A stretch of DNA of 64,000 nt from Nymphalis io (GCF_905147045.1 NC_065910.1:3720001-3784000), one strand, 5' to 3'; counted from the stretch's first letter, positions 11,726 to 23,487 are shown. Notes: a model not told the origin generated them from the letters alone. Numbers and translations: made by a program.

Positions 11726-12061
11726 TAGCGTTAACAAGAAATATATATGTGTATAAAGAACGTATTATATAAAAAGAAAAACAATACAGAAACTTAACCA
11801 ATTGATTTCTATCACCCCTCACGGAACTCGGGAAGATAAAATAGGATAGTTGACTCAAAATGTTGCTTCTGTTTACTTTGCAAATAAATAGAATAAACAG
11901 AGTCACTGTATTTGACTTTACTTTTGAGACTTTGTTTTTTTTTTTGAAATAACAGATTATATTACCGGTTGTCGATTTCGCATAGATTATTTTGTAACCT
12001 TAAGAAACTTGCGCTTGTTTTTTAAATTCAGCTACGGTATTTATGATCAGTAATTTTTTTT

Positions 12062-12322
12062 TATTGAAATGGTTGGCGGGCGTACATATGGGCCACTTGA
12101 TGGTAAGTGGTCACCAACGCCCATATAGACATTAGCATTGTAAGAAATGTTAACCATCGCTTAAATCTCCCTTGTAATTACACTGGCTTAGTCTCACTTT
12201 CACCCTTCAAACAATAACACAACAATAACAAGTACTGCGGTTTAGCGGTAGAATATCTGATAGGTACCACCCCCTCGGTGGTACCTATCCAGACGAGCTT
12301 GACGAAGCCCTACCACCAGTAA
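12062..12322 (-). repeat. SINE-A with internal deletion and a hairpin
   Basis: Minus-strand copy missing the AACTAAGATG segment. Where the family reads GATGAGTGGGTGGTACC, this copy carries a perfect 13-bp inverted repeat (12259-12271 and 12277-12289) around a CCCTC loop. Confidence 0.85.
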
Positions 12323-12342
12323 ACTAAGACTTAACACACTTA

Positions 12343-12344
<2 letters not shown>

Positions 12345-12385
<41 letters not shown>
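12345..12385. repeat. (AT)n microsatellite
   Basis: AT dinucleotide run of about 41 bases, just beyond the head end of a SINE-A. Confidence 0.95.
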
Positions 12386-12388
<3 letters not shown>

Positions 12389-12494
12389 CTTAAGTGTCAT
12401 AGAGTCATGTGTCATTTATGTCTTAATTAATATTATATTTTTAGCTATTTTTTACCCGACATAGGCACACTTCCTCAGAGATATAATAATTACT

Positions 12495-12770
12495 TCATCT
12501 CATTGGTCGAGTGATTAGTTTATGAGGCAGCTAGACCTGGATTCAATCGCCTGGTCGGGCCAATATCAATTTATTGCGTTTTTCAAGCAAATATTTCTCG
12601 ACAGCAGCCAAGAGTTTAAAGTTGTTTGGTTAGTTTTAAGTTAGTTAGTTAGTATAAGTAAGTAGTGTAAGTATTTACACTCCCGTGCCTTGGGGAGTGT
12701 TAAGTGTAGTACCGGGTTGCACGATGTTGGTAAATTTAATCTATCATCGTAATTGAAATTTGTATGTTTC
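12495..12770 (+). repeat. SINE-D, tRNA-headed
   Basis: A-box-like TTGGTCGAGTGATTAG and B-box-like GGATTCAATCGCC lie about 30 bases apart. They are followed by a non-tRNA body with TACACTCCCGTGCCTTGGGGAGTG, itself a 9-10 bp hairpin. A second, diverged member is at 54112-54310. Confidence 0.55.
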
Positions 12771-12839
12771 TTATTGTTATGTATTATGTCAATGCTTACA
12801 CCGAAGGTCGATTTTCATCTTTATAAACATAAAATGACG

Positions 12840-12945
12840 AACAAAACTGTTCACTCGATAGGGCTTTGTGCTCGTCTGGGTTAATATCACCCATTCGTCA
12901 TGATTGTTTATTTTTTTTACAATTGGTGACCATTCAGCATCAGGG
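12840..12945 (+). repeat. SINE-A, two short remnants
   Basis: GATAGGGCTTTGTGCTCGTCTGGGT matches the SINE-A head, and GGTGACCATTCAGCATCAGGG a stretch near the tail. The middle has been lost. Confidence 0.5.
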
Positions 12946-13344
12946 AATTGGTTAAAACATTTAGCTCCACTGGATCATCTACATGTTTTTGTATTGTACA
13001 ATGAGCCGTATCTAATAATGACGCTTAATAATATAATGATAGTAATAGACAAAATTAAAATGAATAAAATATAATAGTGCATAATTGTCTTTTTTATTAA
13101 CTACATTTTAAATGCATATTCCTATTTAAAACTCGATAATCCGCAGTTACAATAAAAATACAGTCCAAATTTATTTATTTATTCAGAATGTCCAACAAAT
13201 GTTGCAATAGGCGTAATATTAAAAAAAAACACTAAAAAATTACGACATGGAAAACAATAATGATCTGATTAAAAATAAAAAATCTACTTCAAATAACATT
13301 CGAGCCCATAATTTTTTTAACCTCAATTTCCCAAATCTTTTTCT

Positions 13345-13455
13345 TAAGTTAGAGGAAGCAAACGAGCAGGCTTACCTGATGAAACGTGACTACCACCGCC
13401 CATGGACATCTCCAATACCCGAGGGTTTGAAAGTGCGTTGTCGATCTTTGATCAA
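13345..13455. repeat. SINE-E fragment
   Basis: AGAGGAAGCAAACGAGCAGGCTTACCTGATGAAACGTGACTACCACCGCCCATGGACATC resembles a common lepidopteran interspersed repeat (cf. 28872-28960). It includes the ACCTGATG motif also present in SINE-A. The frame 13247-13462 crosses it and is not a gene. Confidence 0.6.
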
Positions 13456-15180
13456 ATCATAAATGATGGATTTCTGAGTAATAAACATAAAAAATACAAT
13501 CCAATTGAGAACATCTTCCTTTTTTTGAATTCAATTGCTACGGCCATAGCAGAAGAATTACAGTTTAAATAAATATAAATCTAAGATTAATATCCCCCCA
13601 AACGCGAGAGTATTCGCGGGCGATAACTCGTAGATAATATAATAAAGTTTTCATCATCATTAATAATAATCAATTATTGATCAAAATTACATCTATCTAT
13701 TTCAAACAATGTCGCAGAATAAAAAGCAGTAAAGGTCTTCTAGATTTACCAATCACAGCTAACGATAAATTTACAATGGTTACTAATGCTATTAATAAAT
13801 AAGACAGTTTGGAAATCCCCTTTGGTAATTAAGACTTCAGCCTTGATTCTCTGTTGCAATGACATCATTATGGACATAGAAATTTTGTCCGAAATTCAAA
13901 TATTTTCAATGTGGCATTTATTTAATCAAAAACAAACGCTATTCATATATAAAATTCTTAGAACTCTTGAAATGAAAGCTCAAGATCGATACTTTAACGC
14001 CTAATTGCGTAGCTTAGTTAGTTTTAAGACCTCATGTCTTCAAAGGTAGAAAGGTAAATTATAATATAGACAAAATATATTATGATATTCCAAATACTTA
14101 TTACAATCAATTCTAATAATAAAATTGATAAGCTATTGAAAACGTTTAACGAGCACTTTCATAAAATAATTTTACAAATTTAACTTTGAATAAATGTTGT
14201 TCATCTCATTTTACTCTGCAATCATGATACATGTATTTAATATCTTGCCGAGCTTAGTTAGCAACTAACGCGTCATCATCGCACTTAAAGATGCAAATCG
14301 TTTTTAAACAAAAATATCGAATATTAAAATAAATTATAAATAGATGCAGATGTCCAAATAATCTCTGAAGAAAAAAATAATTTTCAACGCGTTTAACAAT
14401 TTCATAAAAAAAAATCCAAATTGACTTGAATGAATCATGTATATATAGAAAGGTGCATGCTTTAAAATTTGTTTATTAAATAAATATATAGCAATATACA
14501 TTTAAAAAAGCATGTTATAATATACTATATATTATATGTCTGGTATGATTACTTATTAAATAAAAAAAAAAGTTTTATACTGCTCCAAAAGTATGTATAT
14601 TATTTAAAATAATTTATAACACGATAACCGTATTACATAAACGTATTATATAATTTCGCAATGTAGAAACTTTTTTGAATAAATATAAATTGTAACGAAT
14701 TAAGTTACGTTTGCCTATGAATTTCGTATTTTCAATAACTTTTTAACTTTAATTTTTACTCTAACTGAAATGTATTCAAAATAGTTTATACAAATAGTAA
14801 TACTAGAAAAACCTATTACCACTTTTGTACTACTAAGCTACTGAAATATTTAATATCGAATATTAAAAAGAAACATAAAAAATCACAGTTTTCTTGCAAT
14901 AAAAAGTTACTATACGGTTCCAGCAATATTTCGTTTTTTAAGATATAAAATATATTTATAACTACAGCATATTTTAATTAAACACTTAGCAATATAAAAT
15001 TTGATTTATTTTGCGTAGAATCGTTACGTATGGTGCGAAAGTGTTAAGCTTTTAAGCTGCTTATATTTAAGCAATAACGATTATGAGTATCTACGCGTAA
15101 GCTTCATACACATCCAAGAGCTTCCGTGTTACTTGGACAGTTTATAAGCTATATGGATCACACCCTTGCGTTTCAGATAC
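13456..15180. other. No gene seen
   Basis: Strongly AT-rich. The frame 13786-14004 has no recognisable content. No tRNA box pair seen. Confidence 0.45.
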
Positions 15181-15202
15181 GTCCGTCTCGCTCCTTCACT
15201 CG

Positions 15203-15254
15203 TATAAGCGCACCCTATTCAGTGCGTTTCGAACTCTCAAGCTAGAAGGACGTA
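15203..15254 (+). promoter_or_regulatory. Candidate Inr + DPE core promoter
   Basis: An arthropod initiator TTCAGT places +1 at A15221. At exactly +28 to +32 (15248-15252) lies GGACG, a full match to the DPE consensus RGWYV, continuing as GGACGTA. A TATAAG at 15203-15208 is only 13-18 bases upstream, too close for a usual TATA box. Spacing is exact, but a few such pairs are expected by chance in 64 kb. Confidence 0.4.
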
Positions 15255-15440
15255 TATTCGTCGTCCGAATATTTGCGCAATATTACGATGTATTAGAATT
15301 GTGAATATATATTTTTTTAATTTGTGTAACTTCTGTGTGAGTGTTGGTGTTGTTTTTTTTGCTAGACTAGATTTTATTATTATTTGTAAGTGAATCGTGA
15401 GTGTTTAATAAAATGTGATATTTCGGTCGAGATATTTAAG
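15221..15440 (+). other. Candidate non-coding first exon
   Basis: From the predicted start A15221 the sequence has no long open frame. It runs to a donor-like AAG|GTAAAT at 15440/15441, and an alternative TTT|GTAAGT lies at 15385/15386. Such an exon would suit the 5' leader of a gene with a long first intron. The only + strand gene downstream in this window is the Dpr-family gene at 59.5 kb, whose first exon in the window begins with a splice acceptor. The link between the two is inference only. Confidence 0.3.
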
Positions 15441-16279
15441 GTAAATTGTTTTTTATTATGTTACAAACTATTAAGGAATAATAAATATTTCAGTGGTATA
15501 GCAGCACAAAAGAGTTAATAGTTTTTTCTAGTGTTTCTATTCATATATACTATTATAATTACATTTTAGTCGGAGTAAAAATTAAAGTTAAAAAGTGATT
15601 GAATATTCAAATTCATAAGCAAACGCGACTTAATTCGTAACAATTTATTTTATTCAATATTTATCAACATTGCGAAAATATATATTACGTTTATGTAAGA
15701 CGTTTATCATGTTATAAATCATTTTAAATAATGCACTTACTTTTGGAACAGTATGTAACTTTTTATATCATTTAAAAAAAAATCTTAATAACAGACATTT
15801 AATATATTGTTTATATATTTATGTATTTAACAAATTTTAAAGTATGTAACTTTCAAGGATATATTTGATAATATCCATGATTCATTATTAATTTGTTTTT
15901 TTTTTTTTTTTTGAAAGGATATATGCGTATAAAAATATTTTTGTCTTTTGAGATTGAACATCTGCGTTAATTTATGTTATTGAATTATCTCACGATTTAT
16001 AAAACAAAAGGTTTGAGCTTATTGCGGAAAATTTTATATCTTGTTTAAATCTGTTTTAAAATTGATCAATAGTATAGGAATCGTGCGAGGTTAGGGCAAG
16101 TTGCTGGGTACACTAGTAAGTATATTGATTTATTTCAATACATAAAGATGTTTTATATAAGACATATTATAATAGATTTTTAATGATTAATTCTTTATAT
16201 CAATAAAAATAATACATAACAGCTTTTAACGGTATATTTTATTTTATATAAATTGAGTCTCCTGGACTTTGTGTCTTTT
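15441..16279. other. No gene seen
   Basis: AT-rich with long T runs. No supported feature. Confidence 0.5.
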
Positions 16280-16540
16280 TTTTAGAGAAGGCGGCATATG
16301 GGCCACCTGATGGTAAGTCGTCACCAAACGCCCTTATACATTGGCATTGTAAGAAATGTTAACCATCGCTTACATCACCAATGCGCCACCAACCTTGGGA
16401 ACTAAGATGTTATGTCCCTTGTGCCTGTAATTACACTGGCTCACTCACCCTTCAAACCGGAACACAACAATACCAAGTACTGCTGTTTTGGTACCTATCG
16501 CTAAACCAACATGGCTTGCACATAGCCCTACAACTAAGTA
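16280..16540 (-). repeat. SINE-A
   Basis: Good minus-strand copy from AGAGAAGGCGGCATATGGGCC to CATAGCCCTACAACTAAG. A short deletion removes GCGGTAGAATATCTGATGAGTGGGT between CTGTTTT and GGTACCTA. Confidence 0.88.
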
Positions 16541-17364
16541 AAATAATAAAATAGTCAAATATATTTGAACGAGTCATAAGTATAACGATATATTCTATTC
16601 GAAATCTTATACAATTTTAAATAAACCATCACGAGATACATCGTTACCGGAACACAATTTTATCTCCGCCCTGAGGGAAATTCGGTCACATCGATGTTTC
16701 AAAGTTACATCCCAGCACACTCGACTCAAAGATACCTTATGGTTAATATAAAATACTAGCTGGTTATATAATATCGTTTGCCTTTATTGATAATGTATTG
16801 CTGTATACAATTTATTTTACCTTCGAGAAATGATGGATTTTCCACTATATACTACAATGCTTAGATTTGTGATTTGAAAGTAATTTATCAATAAGTAACT
16901 GAAATGTATTTAGGGACGTCTAAAAGTTTATTTAAATTAAAGAGGTACCAAAAATTATTTACGAATTAAAATAAAATAAAAAACCAGAAGTGATAGTGCC
17001 CGGTAGCACAAGATTAATGAAAAACATAAATCAATCATCGGTCCAGATTCACATTTTCTAATCACTCGTCGTTTCTCGGCTCACTAAAAGCTCGGTTTTT
17101 TAAATAGTCCTTGACTATATTTCAACGGAAATTTTGTTCTACATAAAGCAGGAGATTTCAAACGAATATAATACGTTTCTTTAAAAAACAAATCGATATC
17201 CATTACCTGCTTCTAAGAATAACGCTGAGGCCATTTTGTTTTTCATAGTCATTGAATTTTATAACAGTATTGAATTGCTTTATTTTACTAAGGTTTTAGT
17301 AACTAAACTTTTATTCGTTAAAAAAAGAGAATATTGATTGCTGCTTCGTATTTTGCAATAAAAA
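16541..17364. other. No gene seen
   Basis: No supported coding frame or repeat. Confidence 0.45.
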
Positions 17365-17560
17365 AAAGGTAACTAGACAGCCTTTAAATGTCCCATAGTT
17401 GGGCTAAGACCTCCCCTCATTTTAAGAAGAAGTTTTGGAGCTTACTCTACCACGCTGCTCCAATGCGAGTTGGTGGCAACATATGGCAGATATTCATCTA
17501 CCACTAGCAGGTTTCCTCACTATGATTTCCTTTCAATTCATCAATTTGAAAATTCAATCA
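17365..17560 (-). repeat. SINE-C, 3' part
   Basis: ACAGCCTTTAAATGTCCCATAGTTGGGCTAAG..CTCTACCACGCTGCTCCAATGCGAGTTGGTGG..GCAGGTTTCCTCAC is the complement of the SINE-C 3' body, moderately diverged. The tRNA-like head is absent. Confidence 0.8.
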
Positions 17561-17584
17561 TTGGTTGAGATAAACGTCTTCTAA

Positions 17585-17720
17585 CGTTATATTACTTCAT
17601 ATTATAAAACAAAATGTCCTCCTGCGTCTGTTTGTCTTAACGCGAAAAACTCAAAAACTGCTGAACGCATTTGTATCCAGTTTTCACCAATGAATGGAAT
17701 ATTTATGTGTATAATTCATT
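17585..17720 (+). repeat. Degenerate transposon remnant
   Basis: TGTCTGTTTGTCTTAACGCGAAAAACTCAAAAACTGCTGAACGCATTT is phrasing common in short lepidopteran DNA transposons and Helitrons. Ends are not defined. Confidence 0.3.
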
Positions 17721-17835
17721 AATGTTTTGTAAAATGTAAAATGCCTGAAATAGATGATGTTTGTTAAAAATGCCGATTAGGAGCTTCACTGGCGTGTGCC
17801 ACGTGAACTAATAGTATTGTATAATAATTAATTTC

Positions 17836-18129
17836 ACTGGTGGTAGGGCTTTGTGCAAGCTCGTCTGGGTAGGTACCACCCACTCATCAGATATTCTACC
17901 GCAAAACAGCAGTACTTGATATTGTTGTGTTCCGGTTTGAAGGGTGAGTGAGCCAGTGTAATTACAGGCACAAGGGACATAAAATCTCAGTTCCCAAGGT
18001 TGGTGGCGCATTGGCTATAAGTGATGGTTGACATTTCTTACAATGCCAATGTCTAAGGGCGTTTGGTGACCACTTACCATCAGGTGGCCCATATGCTCGT
18101 CCACCTTCCTATTCTATAAAAAAAAAATA
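17836..18129 (+). repeat. SINE-A, full length reference copy
   Basis: Best + strand copy. It has head ACTGGTGGTAGGGCTTTGTGC, a B-box-like TTCCGGTTTGAAGGGTGAG, the body, then CCACTTACCATCAGGTGGCCCATATGC and tail TTCCTATTCTATAAAAAAAAA. The open frame on the complement (17808-18011) is not a gene. A pol III origin is plausible but the A box is weak. Confidence 0.92.
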
Positions 18130-18149
18130 CGATATAAACTTTTAATATA

Positions 18150-18350
18150 GACCCGTGATGTCACCCACTCATAATTTATTTAACCGCTAAGCAGCAATAC
18201 TTACAACCGTATAACCGCTGTGATCCGGTTTATATAATAAGTGTAATTTGGATAAGGGACATGACATCTTTGTTCATGGTTAGCATTGGTGTAAGAATTA
18301 TTTTAAATTTCTTACAGTGCAAAGTGACCATCAATCGATTAGCTCGTTTT
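18150..18350 (+). repeat. SINE-A, very old copy
   Basis: CACCCACTCATAATTTATTTAACCGCTAAGCAGCAATACTTAC and AAGGGACATGACATCTTTGTTC follow SINE-A in order, with many changes. It lies in tandem with the younger copy on its left. Confidence 0.6.
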
Positions 18351-18394
18351 TTAAGTATTTAAACAAATACTAAATTAAAAAATAAAATCATTTC

Positions 18395-18460
18395 GACGAT
18401 TATATCCCAAGGGATCAAGTTCGAACCTGCAACTTTTACATCGCTAGGCCATCGTAAACT
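18395..18460 (-). repeat. tRNA-like SINE head
   Basis: The complement reads an A-box-like AGTTTACGATGGCCTAGCG and a B-box-like GCAGGTTCGAACTTG. The body is not recognisable. Confidence 0.45.
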
Positions 18461-18479
18461 ATTGCGTCATTGACACTTA

Positions 18480-18612
18480 AGACGGCTTCCTCACGGATAG
18501 TTGACTTCATCGCTGATCACGACTCGAATTAAAAACACAAATTAAGCACATGAAATTCATTACTAAATTTCTTGGGCTTGAACCTATAATCTTCGCTTAA
18601 GATTAGCGTTGT
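18480..18612 (-). repeat. SINE-C, 5' part
   Basis: CTTCCTCACGGATAG..CACGACTCGAATTAAAAACACAAATTAAGCACATGAAATTCA..GGGCTTGAACCTATAATCTTCGCTTAAGATT is the complement of the head and early body of SINE-C. Confidence 0.75.
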
Positions 18613-18755
18613 TTATTTACATGTCGGTACCATGTACTAGTGTGCCTCGAACCAATGTGGGTTAAGTATTTATACAATGTATTCCCTGCATTAGCTGTGT
18701 AAGGTATGACCCCTATGTTTGAAAGAGATGTGCCTTATCTGCTTAGGTATCTTTT

Positions 18756-18973
18756 TTAACCCCTGAAGCAAAAAGAGGGATATTATAAGCTTAACATGTG
18801 TGTATGTTTCTGGCATCGTAGCTTCGAACTGATGAATTAGTTTTTTTTTCGTTTGATAGGTGACTTGTACGAGTGTGTTTTTTGAAAATCTGTTGAGCTG
18901 TATGAAGATCTTTAGCTCTATTCTAGTTGTTGACGGGATGTAAGCTGTAAAGAATCGTTGAGTCGGGGCTTAA
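18756..18973 (+). mobile_element. TTAA-flanked MITE (piggyBac-like ends)
   Basis: Begins TTAACCCCTGAAGCAAAAAGAGGG and ends GTCGGGGCTTAA, so the terminal inverted repeats (TTAAnCCCC..GAC) include TTAA on each side. Length is about 218 bp with no coding capacity. A related minus-strand end lies at 29545-29642. TTAA ends suggest mobilisation by a piggyBac-type transposase, which is inference. Confidence 0.6.
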
Positions 18974-19385
18974 AAAAAGTTTTATAATTAATATAATAAC
19001 AACATTTCTATAACAATTATTAATGGCTTAATGTTGAATATGGACTGCAATACTGTTTTTACTTACGCAGCGACGTTTTTCCAGTTCCTGAATATTCATA
19101 TCTTATTGATAACAAGTTCTTATTTGTTTCATAATAAAGATACATATTAATTATTTTATACGTATAAAAATAAGGAAAGCAAATTGTAACAAAATAAACA
19201 GATATTTGTAATCTTTGACACTCAAATTAATTTAAGTTTGACCCAATTCGATTAATTTATTCTGACATATTTACGGGTGCCAGCTATCATTTTGATAAGA
19301 AAAACGTTCTATTTATATTTTATTTTCATTACTTACGGCTTATTTGAGGAGAATTAAAAATATATATATTTATATTTTAGGCAAG

Positions 19386-19620
19386 CAAAGGCGGCCTAGT
19401 GGTTAAAACAGTTGAATGGATGAGCGATGATTGCAAGTTCACGCCCAGACAAGCAAGGTTATGGTCCCATATTATTTTTGAATCCTATTCCACCACGCTG
19501 CTCCAACGTATGTTGGTTGGACAATGTATGTGGACATTTTCATCCGACACAAAAATGATGTAACCATTTTTGTGTCGGATGAAACACATAGTTTTCCAAG
19601 AGATGTTAAGATTTAACCAG
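19386..19620 (+). repeat. SINE-C, rearranged copy with hairpin
   Basis: Head GGCGGCCTAGTGGTTAAAAC (A box) and GCAAGTTCACGCCCAGACAAGC (B box) are + strand. CTATTCCACCACGCTGCTCC later is minus-strand wording of the same family, so the copy switches strand internally. At 19538-19584 there is a perfect 20-bp inverted repeat with a 7-base loop. Confidence 0.7.
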
Positions 19621-19873
19621 TCTGCCATTTCGAGTTTTTTCAATATTTATTCGTAAAAGATTTTGATAATGTCATATAAAATCTTTTTGTTAAATGTAGT
19701 CTAGAAAATTAATTCATTAATAACAGTAGTAATTATGTAAGGTAAGCTTTGCCAGATTAAATGTGTGCTTACCTCACAATATTCTCCGAAGATTACAAAG
19801 GTAATTCGTATAATTCGATGTTAGCTTAAACCTTTTTCTCATTGAATAATGAAAAAATATATGTGTAGTATAC

Positions 19874-19938
19874 AGTAACAGCCTGTTAATGTCCCACTGC
19901 TGGGCTAAGGCCTCCTCTCCCTTTTGAGGAGAAGGTGT
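19874..19938 (-). repeat. SINE-C, 3' end only
   Basis: AACAGCCTGTTAATGTCCCACTGCTGGGCTAAGGCCTCCTCTCCCTTTTGAGGAGAAGGT is an almost unmutated complement of the SINE-C 3' end, strongly 5'-truncated. It ends close to an AT microsatellite. Confidence 0.85.
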
Positions 19939-19963
19939 AGTATATAACGGAAAAATATAAACG

Positions 19964-19992
19964 TATATATATATATATATATATATATATAC

Positions 19993-20043
<51 letters not shown>
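19964..20043. repeat. Compound (TA)n microsatellite with ACGT interruptions
   Basis: Two TA runs separated and bounded by ACGT motifs (ACGTATA.. and ..TATACGTTT), giving a self-complementary block. Confidence 0.95.
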
Positions 20044-20044
<1 letters not shown>

Positions 20045-20162
20045 GTTTGTTAGAATCCAGGATAATCACAAGTTGTTTTTTAAAGATGTAACATTACTCT
20101 ATTGCTGTTATATATTTTTATACACTACATAATTATTAAATATAAATATTAATATACTTATA

Positions 20163-20286
20163 AGACACCCAGACTCAGGATAAACGGACATGTTCATGCA
20201 CACAAATGTCTGTCCTGGGTAAGGATTGAATCCACAACCTTCGGCGTGAAAGGCAAGTATCTACCAACAACGCCAACCGGCCCGAC
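20163..20286 (-). repeat. SINE-B, head half
   Basis: AGACTCAGGATAAACGGACATGTTCATGCACACAAATGTCTGTCCTGGGTAAGGATTGAATCC..CGGCGTGAAAGGCAAG..GCCAACCGGC is the complement of the tRNA-like head plus first body segment. The (TTA)n end is missing. Confidence 0.8.
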
Positions 20287-20944
20287 AATATATATAATGC
20301 CATTATTATTTTAATAGCGAGAAATGCAAGCTATTCTTTCTTAAGTATAATTTAATAGCTAGGCTAAAATCATCTTGAAATAAGTGGCATACAATTCTAT
20401 AAATCAGAACTAACAAGAAAAAACAAAACGAAAATAGTTTAAATACAACAGTGGGAAGGAATTAAGCATTTTCTTATTCTTTTTTAAAATTCTCCCTTAA
20501 GATTTTATATATTTCTTGGAAAAACAAAGAGCTGATTGTGATAAAAATATCAAACAAAACATAAAATAATTTCTTATTAGCTTTGATAGCTTCTTCAGAC
20601 AATATACAGGATAATTATGAGATCGATTAAATTAAAAAAATTAACAAAATATACGTGTAATAAAGTTACATATCTATCTGTCTTTATATATCTACCTATC
20701 TTTAACAAAGTATGAAGTTATTTAATGGTAATTGTTATTAAATACCACGAACATGTAACGAAGGTGCAAGGTAACGTTGGGCTGTTCGTTAACACTTGCT
20801 GTCCGCACGATGCCTGATAATGTAATTAATTGCAGGTCACGCAATTTCCCTTCTTATCATCTAACACACTTCATCAATGGTAGTAAAAAGGTCGTATGTA
20901 ATCTTATTTATAAGTGTAAAAGTTGTATTTTACTGTATTTATGA

Positions 20945-21215
20945 AATTAAGAGGCGTTATGGCTCAGTGTATATAGTTGTATCTTAACCGGAGATTGCAG
21001 GTTCAAACCCAAACAAACCACAATTTTTCATGTGCTTAATATGTGCCTATTTATGTAGTGCTTTGTGGCAAAGGAAAACTATATGTGTCCAATGATTTTG
21101 TTGTATCCAATCCGAAGCTCCTAAACTTCTCAGGTGGGATAAGTTCCAAAACTTCTCCACAAGAGCCGAGGAAGACTTTATTCAGTACTGGAACATTTAC
21201 AGTATGTTTCTTTAC
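20945..21215 (+). repeat. SINE-C, old full-length copy
   Basis: GGCGTTATGGCTCAGTG (A box), CAGGTTCAAACCCAAACAAACC (B box), TTTTCATGTGCTTAATATG and GTGGGATAAGTTCCAAAACTTCTCCACAAGAG appear in family order. The short frames on both strands here are not genes. Confidence 0.7.
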
Positions 21216-21839
21216 TTTCAATTTAACGATACATATGTAAGTTACGTTATGCATTTGTTACAATAGAAAGAGCTGAAAGAATAAAGTTAATATATAATCA
21301 AATAAATAATTTATTTAATTATCATAAAATATACGGAAATATTCAGTTTTTTTATGTTCAGCTATAAAATAACATAATTCTACTACGACCTTTTATACTT
21401 ATTTTTTATTCTTAATTGACGTCCCGTATTGCGTAATGACCTTCTAATATGAGTTTATTAATAAAAGCGCATTTATGTTATAAATACATATTTTACTAGT
21501 TGTGTCCGCTGCTGCTTTGTCCGAAATTCAGTTAATGTCAGTTAAACTTACATAATGTTAGAGATTATTAACGTTATATATTTCATAGTTTTTTATATTA
21601 TTCTAAATTTAAACATAAAAGAATCTCTCTCGGGAAATTCCCCCAGTTAGATACCACTTATCTATTGTGCTAACATCAATATTACGTATTGCTAAGATTT
21701 GCTTTCAAGAGAGGGTTAGCTAGTACAATAAAAGATAACACTGGTAGGATATTACTTATTGGATTCCATTATTGAAGGTGACACTTATTATTCCTCATTA
21801 TTTTTTCTTACAGTGACAATCTTAACAAAAGAAAAGAGA

Positions 21840-21945
21840 AGCAATCCTTAAATGTACCAGAACTTAATTAGCGTCTCCTCTCCTCTTAAGGTTTTGGAAT
21901 TTGCTCTGCTAATCTTATCCAATACTCCACTGGGCCATCTCAGCA
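21840..21945 (-). repeat. SINE-C, diverged 3' fragment
   Basis: CTTAAATGTACCAGAAC..CGTCTCCTCTCCTCTTAAGGTTTTGGAATTTGCTCTGC is a worn complement of the family 3' end. Confidence 0.5.
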
Positions 21946-22794
21946 TTAATTCAGCTTATTTTTTGATTAATTATGTTCATAATTTATTGCGTAGTGTAAG
22001 TTAATAAGTATTTTTTACAATAATACATGATTATTTTTTTTATGCATAAAAAGCGCTTGCTCGCAGCAAATGAAACTAGACTGAAAAGAAACATGAGCTA
22101 AAGTTACGACCTTTTCATCAAATTGTGATGATACGTTATTTTATATTTTTATGTTCTGCATTTATTTTGTGTATTTTTGGTGAATATAATTTCTTATTTT
22201 ACCTTTTTACTATAACACAAAAATATATATTTAATTAGTCACAAAAAGTAAAAAGCTTACAGTTTGACATGCTGTTTTTTTAATAATAAACCCTTTAAAA
22301 GTCCAATAAAATAAAAGCGAGAACGAAACATTGTTTTTTAATTGAATCGATAGTTTTCTAACTTTTAACCCGTGGAAAAGGCAACACAATTGATAAAGAA
22401 TTCTATAACAAAATAGCGTAGCTGTAAGCACTATTGAAATTCCGAATTTTCGTACATAAAATTTTCAGTACAAATTTTTTGAACCAATTATTCCTGACAG
22501 TTTGTCTCTGTTTGAATTAAACGAGTGTATTGACGCTGAAAAAAATCAGAAAAAATCGTGAATTGTGTGGATTTTTCATTTTATTTGTAACTTTTTTTTT
22601 CATATATATATATTTTTAAATTGTGAGTCAAAAAGACGAAAAATTTGCATTGAGTGTTCGAATAAAATAAAGCAATCCAACTATTATATTAAATCGTCTT
22701 TTTGTATTGAAATAAAGTACTTAAATTTTAAAAATATCTCATATTGCTCTGTGGCATGTGGCTATAAGCTGTCAGGGTCATATAGTCTTAAACG
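21946..22794. other. No gene seen
   Basis: AT-rich. The frames 22231-22431 (minus) and 22565-22849 (plus) have only low-complexity Phe/Ile/Lys-rich content and run into repeats. Confidence 0.45.
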
Positions 22795-23073
22795 AATAAT
22801 AATAATAATAATAATAATATCGGGACATTTTTCACACACGGCCATCTGATCCCAAATTAAGCTTGTACAGAGCTTGTACTATGGAAACCAGACAACTGAT
22901 GTACTACATATACTATTTTTCCTTTGTAAATACATAGTTATATAGATAATTACACCCACACTCAGGACAAACAGACATGTTCATGCACACAAATATCTGT
23001 CCTGAGTGGGAATCGAACCCACAACCTTCGGCGTGAAAGGCAAGCATCCACCAACCACGCGAACCGGCTCGTC
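22795..23073 (-). repeat. SINE-B, full length with (AAT)n tail
   Basis: Tail (AATAAT..) at 22795-22820, then CGGGACATTTTTCACACACGGCCATCTGATCCC and, at the right, the complement of the tRNA-like head (GTGGGAATCGAACCCACAACC = B box; CACGCGAACCGGC). It is complete, and serves as the reference for the family. Confidence 0.9.
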
Positions 23074-23337
23074 ATGCTGGCTCAAACCCGGGCAAGCACC
23101 AGCGCTCAACTTTAGTGTGGTTATTATGTAACAATAATCATGTCATTTTGTCTTTTAAGAGGGTCAGACATGTTGAAAATGTAACTGTAGAAAATAATAA
23201 ATAATAATTTGTATTTAACTATTTTTCATCATAAGAATAAGATTTCATCTATTATTAAGGCCAGTGGAATAATTCTAATTCAGATTGTAATTTGAGAAGC
23301 CAGAGAAGATAACATAGAAACAGACAATTTGTTTTTT

Positions 23338-23474
23338 TTTTATGATATAAGGTAGTCAGGCTGGCAAGCGGTGAGTCGTCACCGCCGCCTACATTTATTG
23401 ATAACGTAGTAAATATATTATGAGTAGGTGGTACCTACTCTGACAGACTTGCACAAAGCCCTACTACCAAGTAC
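23338..23474 (-). repeat. SINE-A, internally deleted
   Basis: Begins with GTGAGTCGTCACCGCCGCCTACA (complement of the tail side) and jumps to AGTAGGTGGTACCTACTCTGACAGACTTGCACAAAGCCCTACTACC (complement of the head). About half of the element is lost. Confidence 0.7.
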
Positions 23475-23487
23475 GTTTTATTTACTT

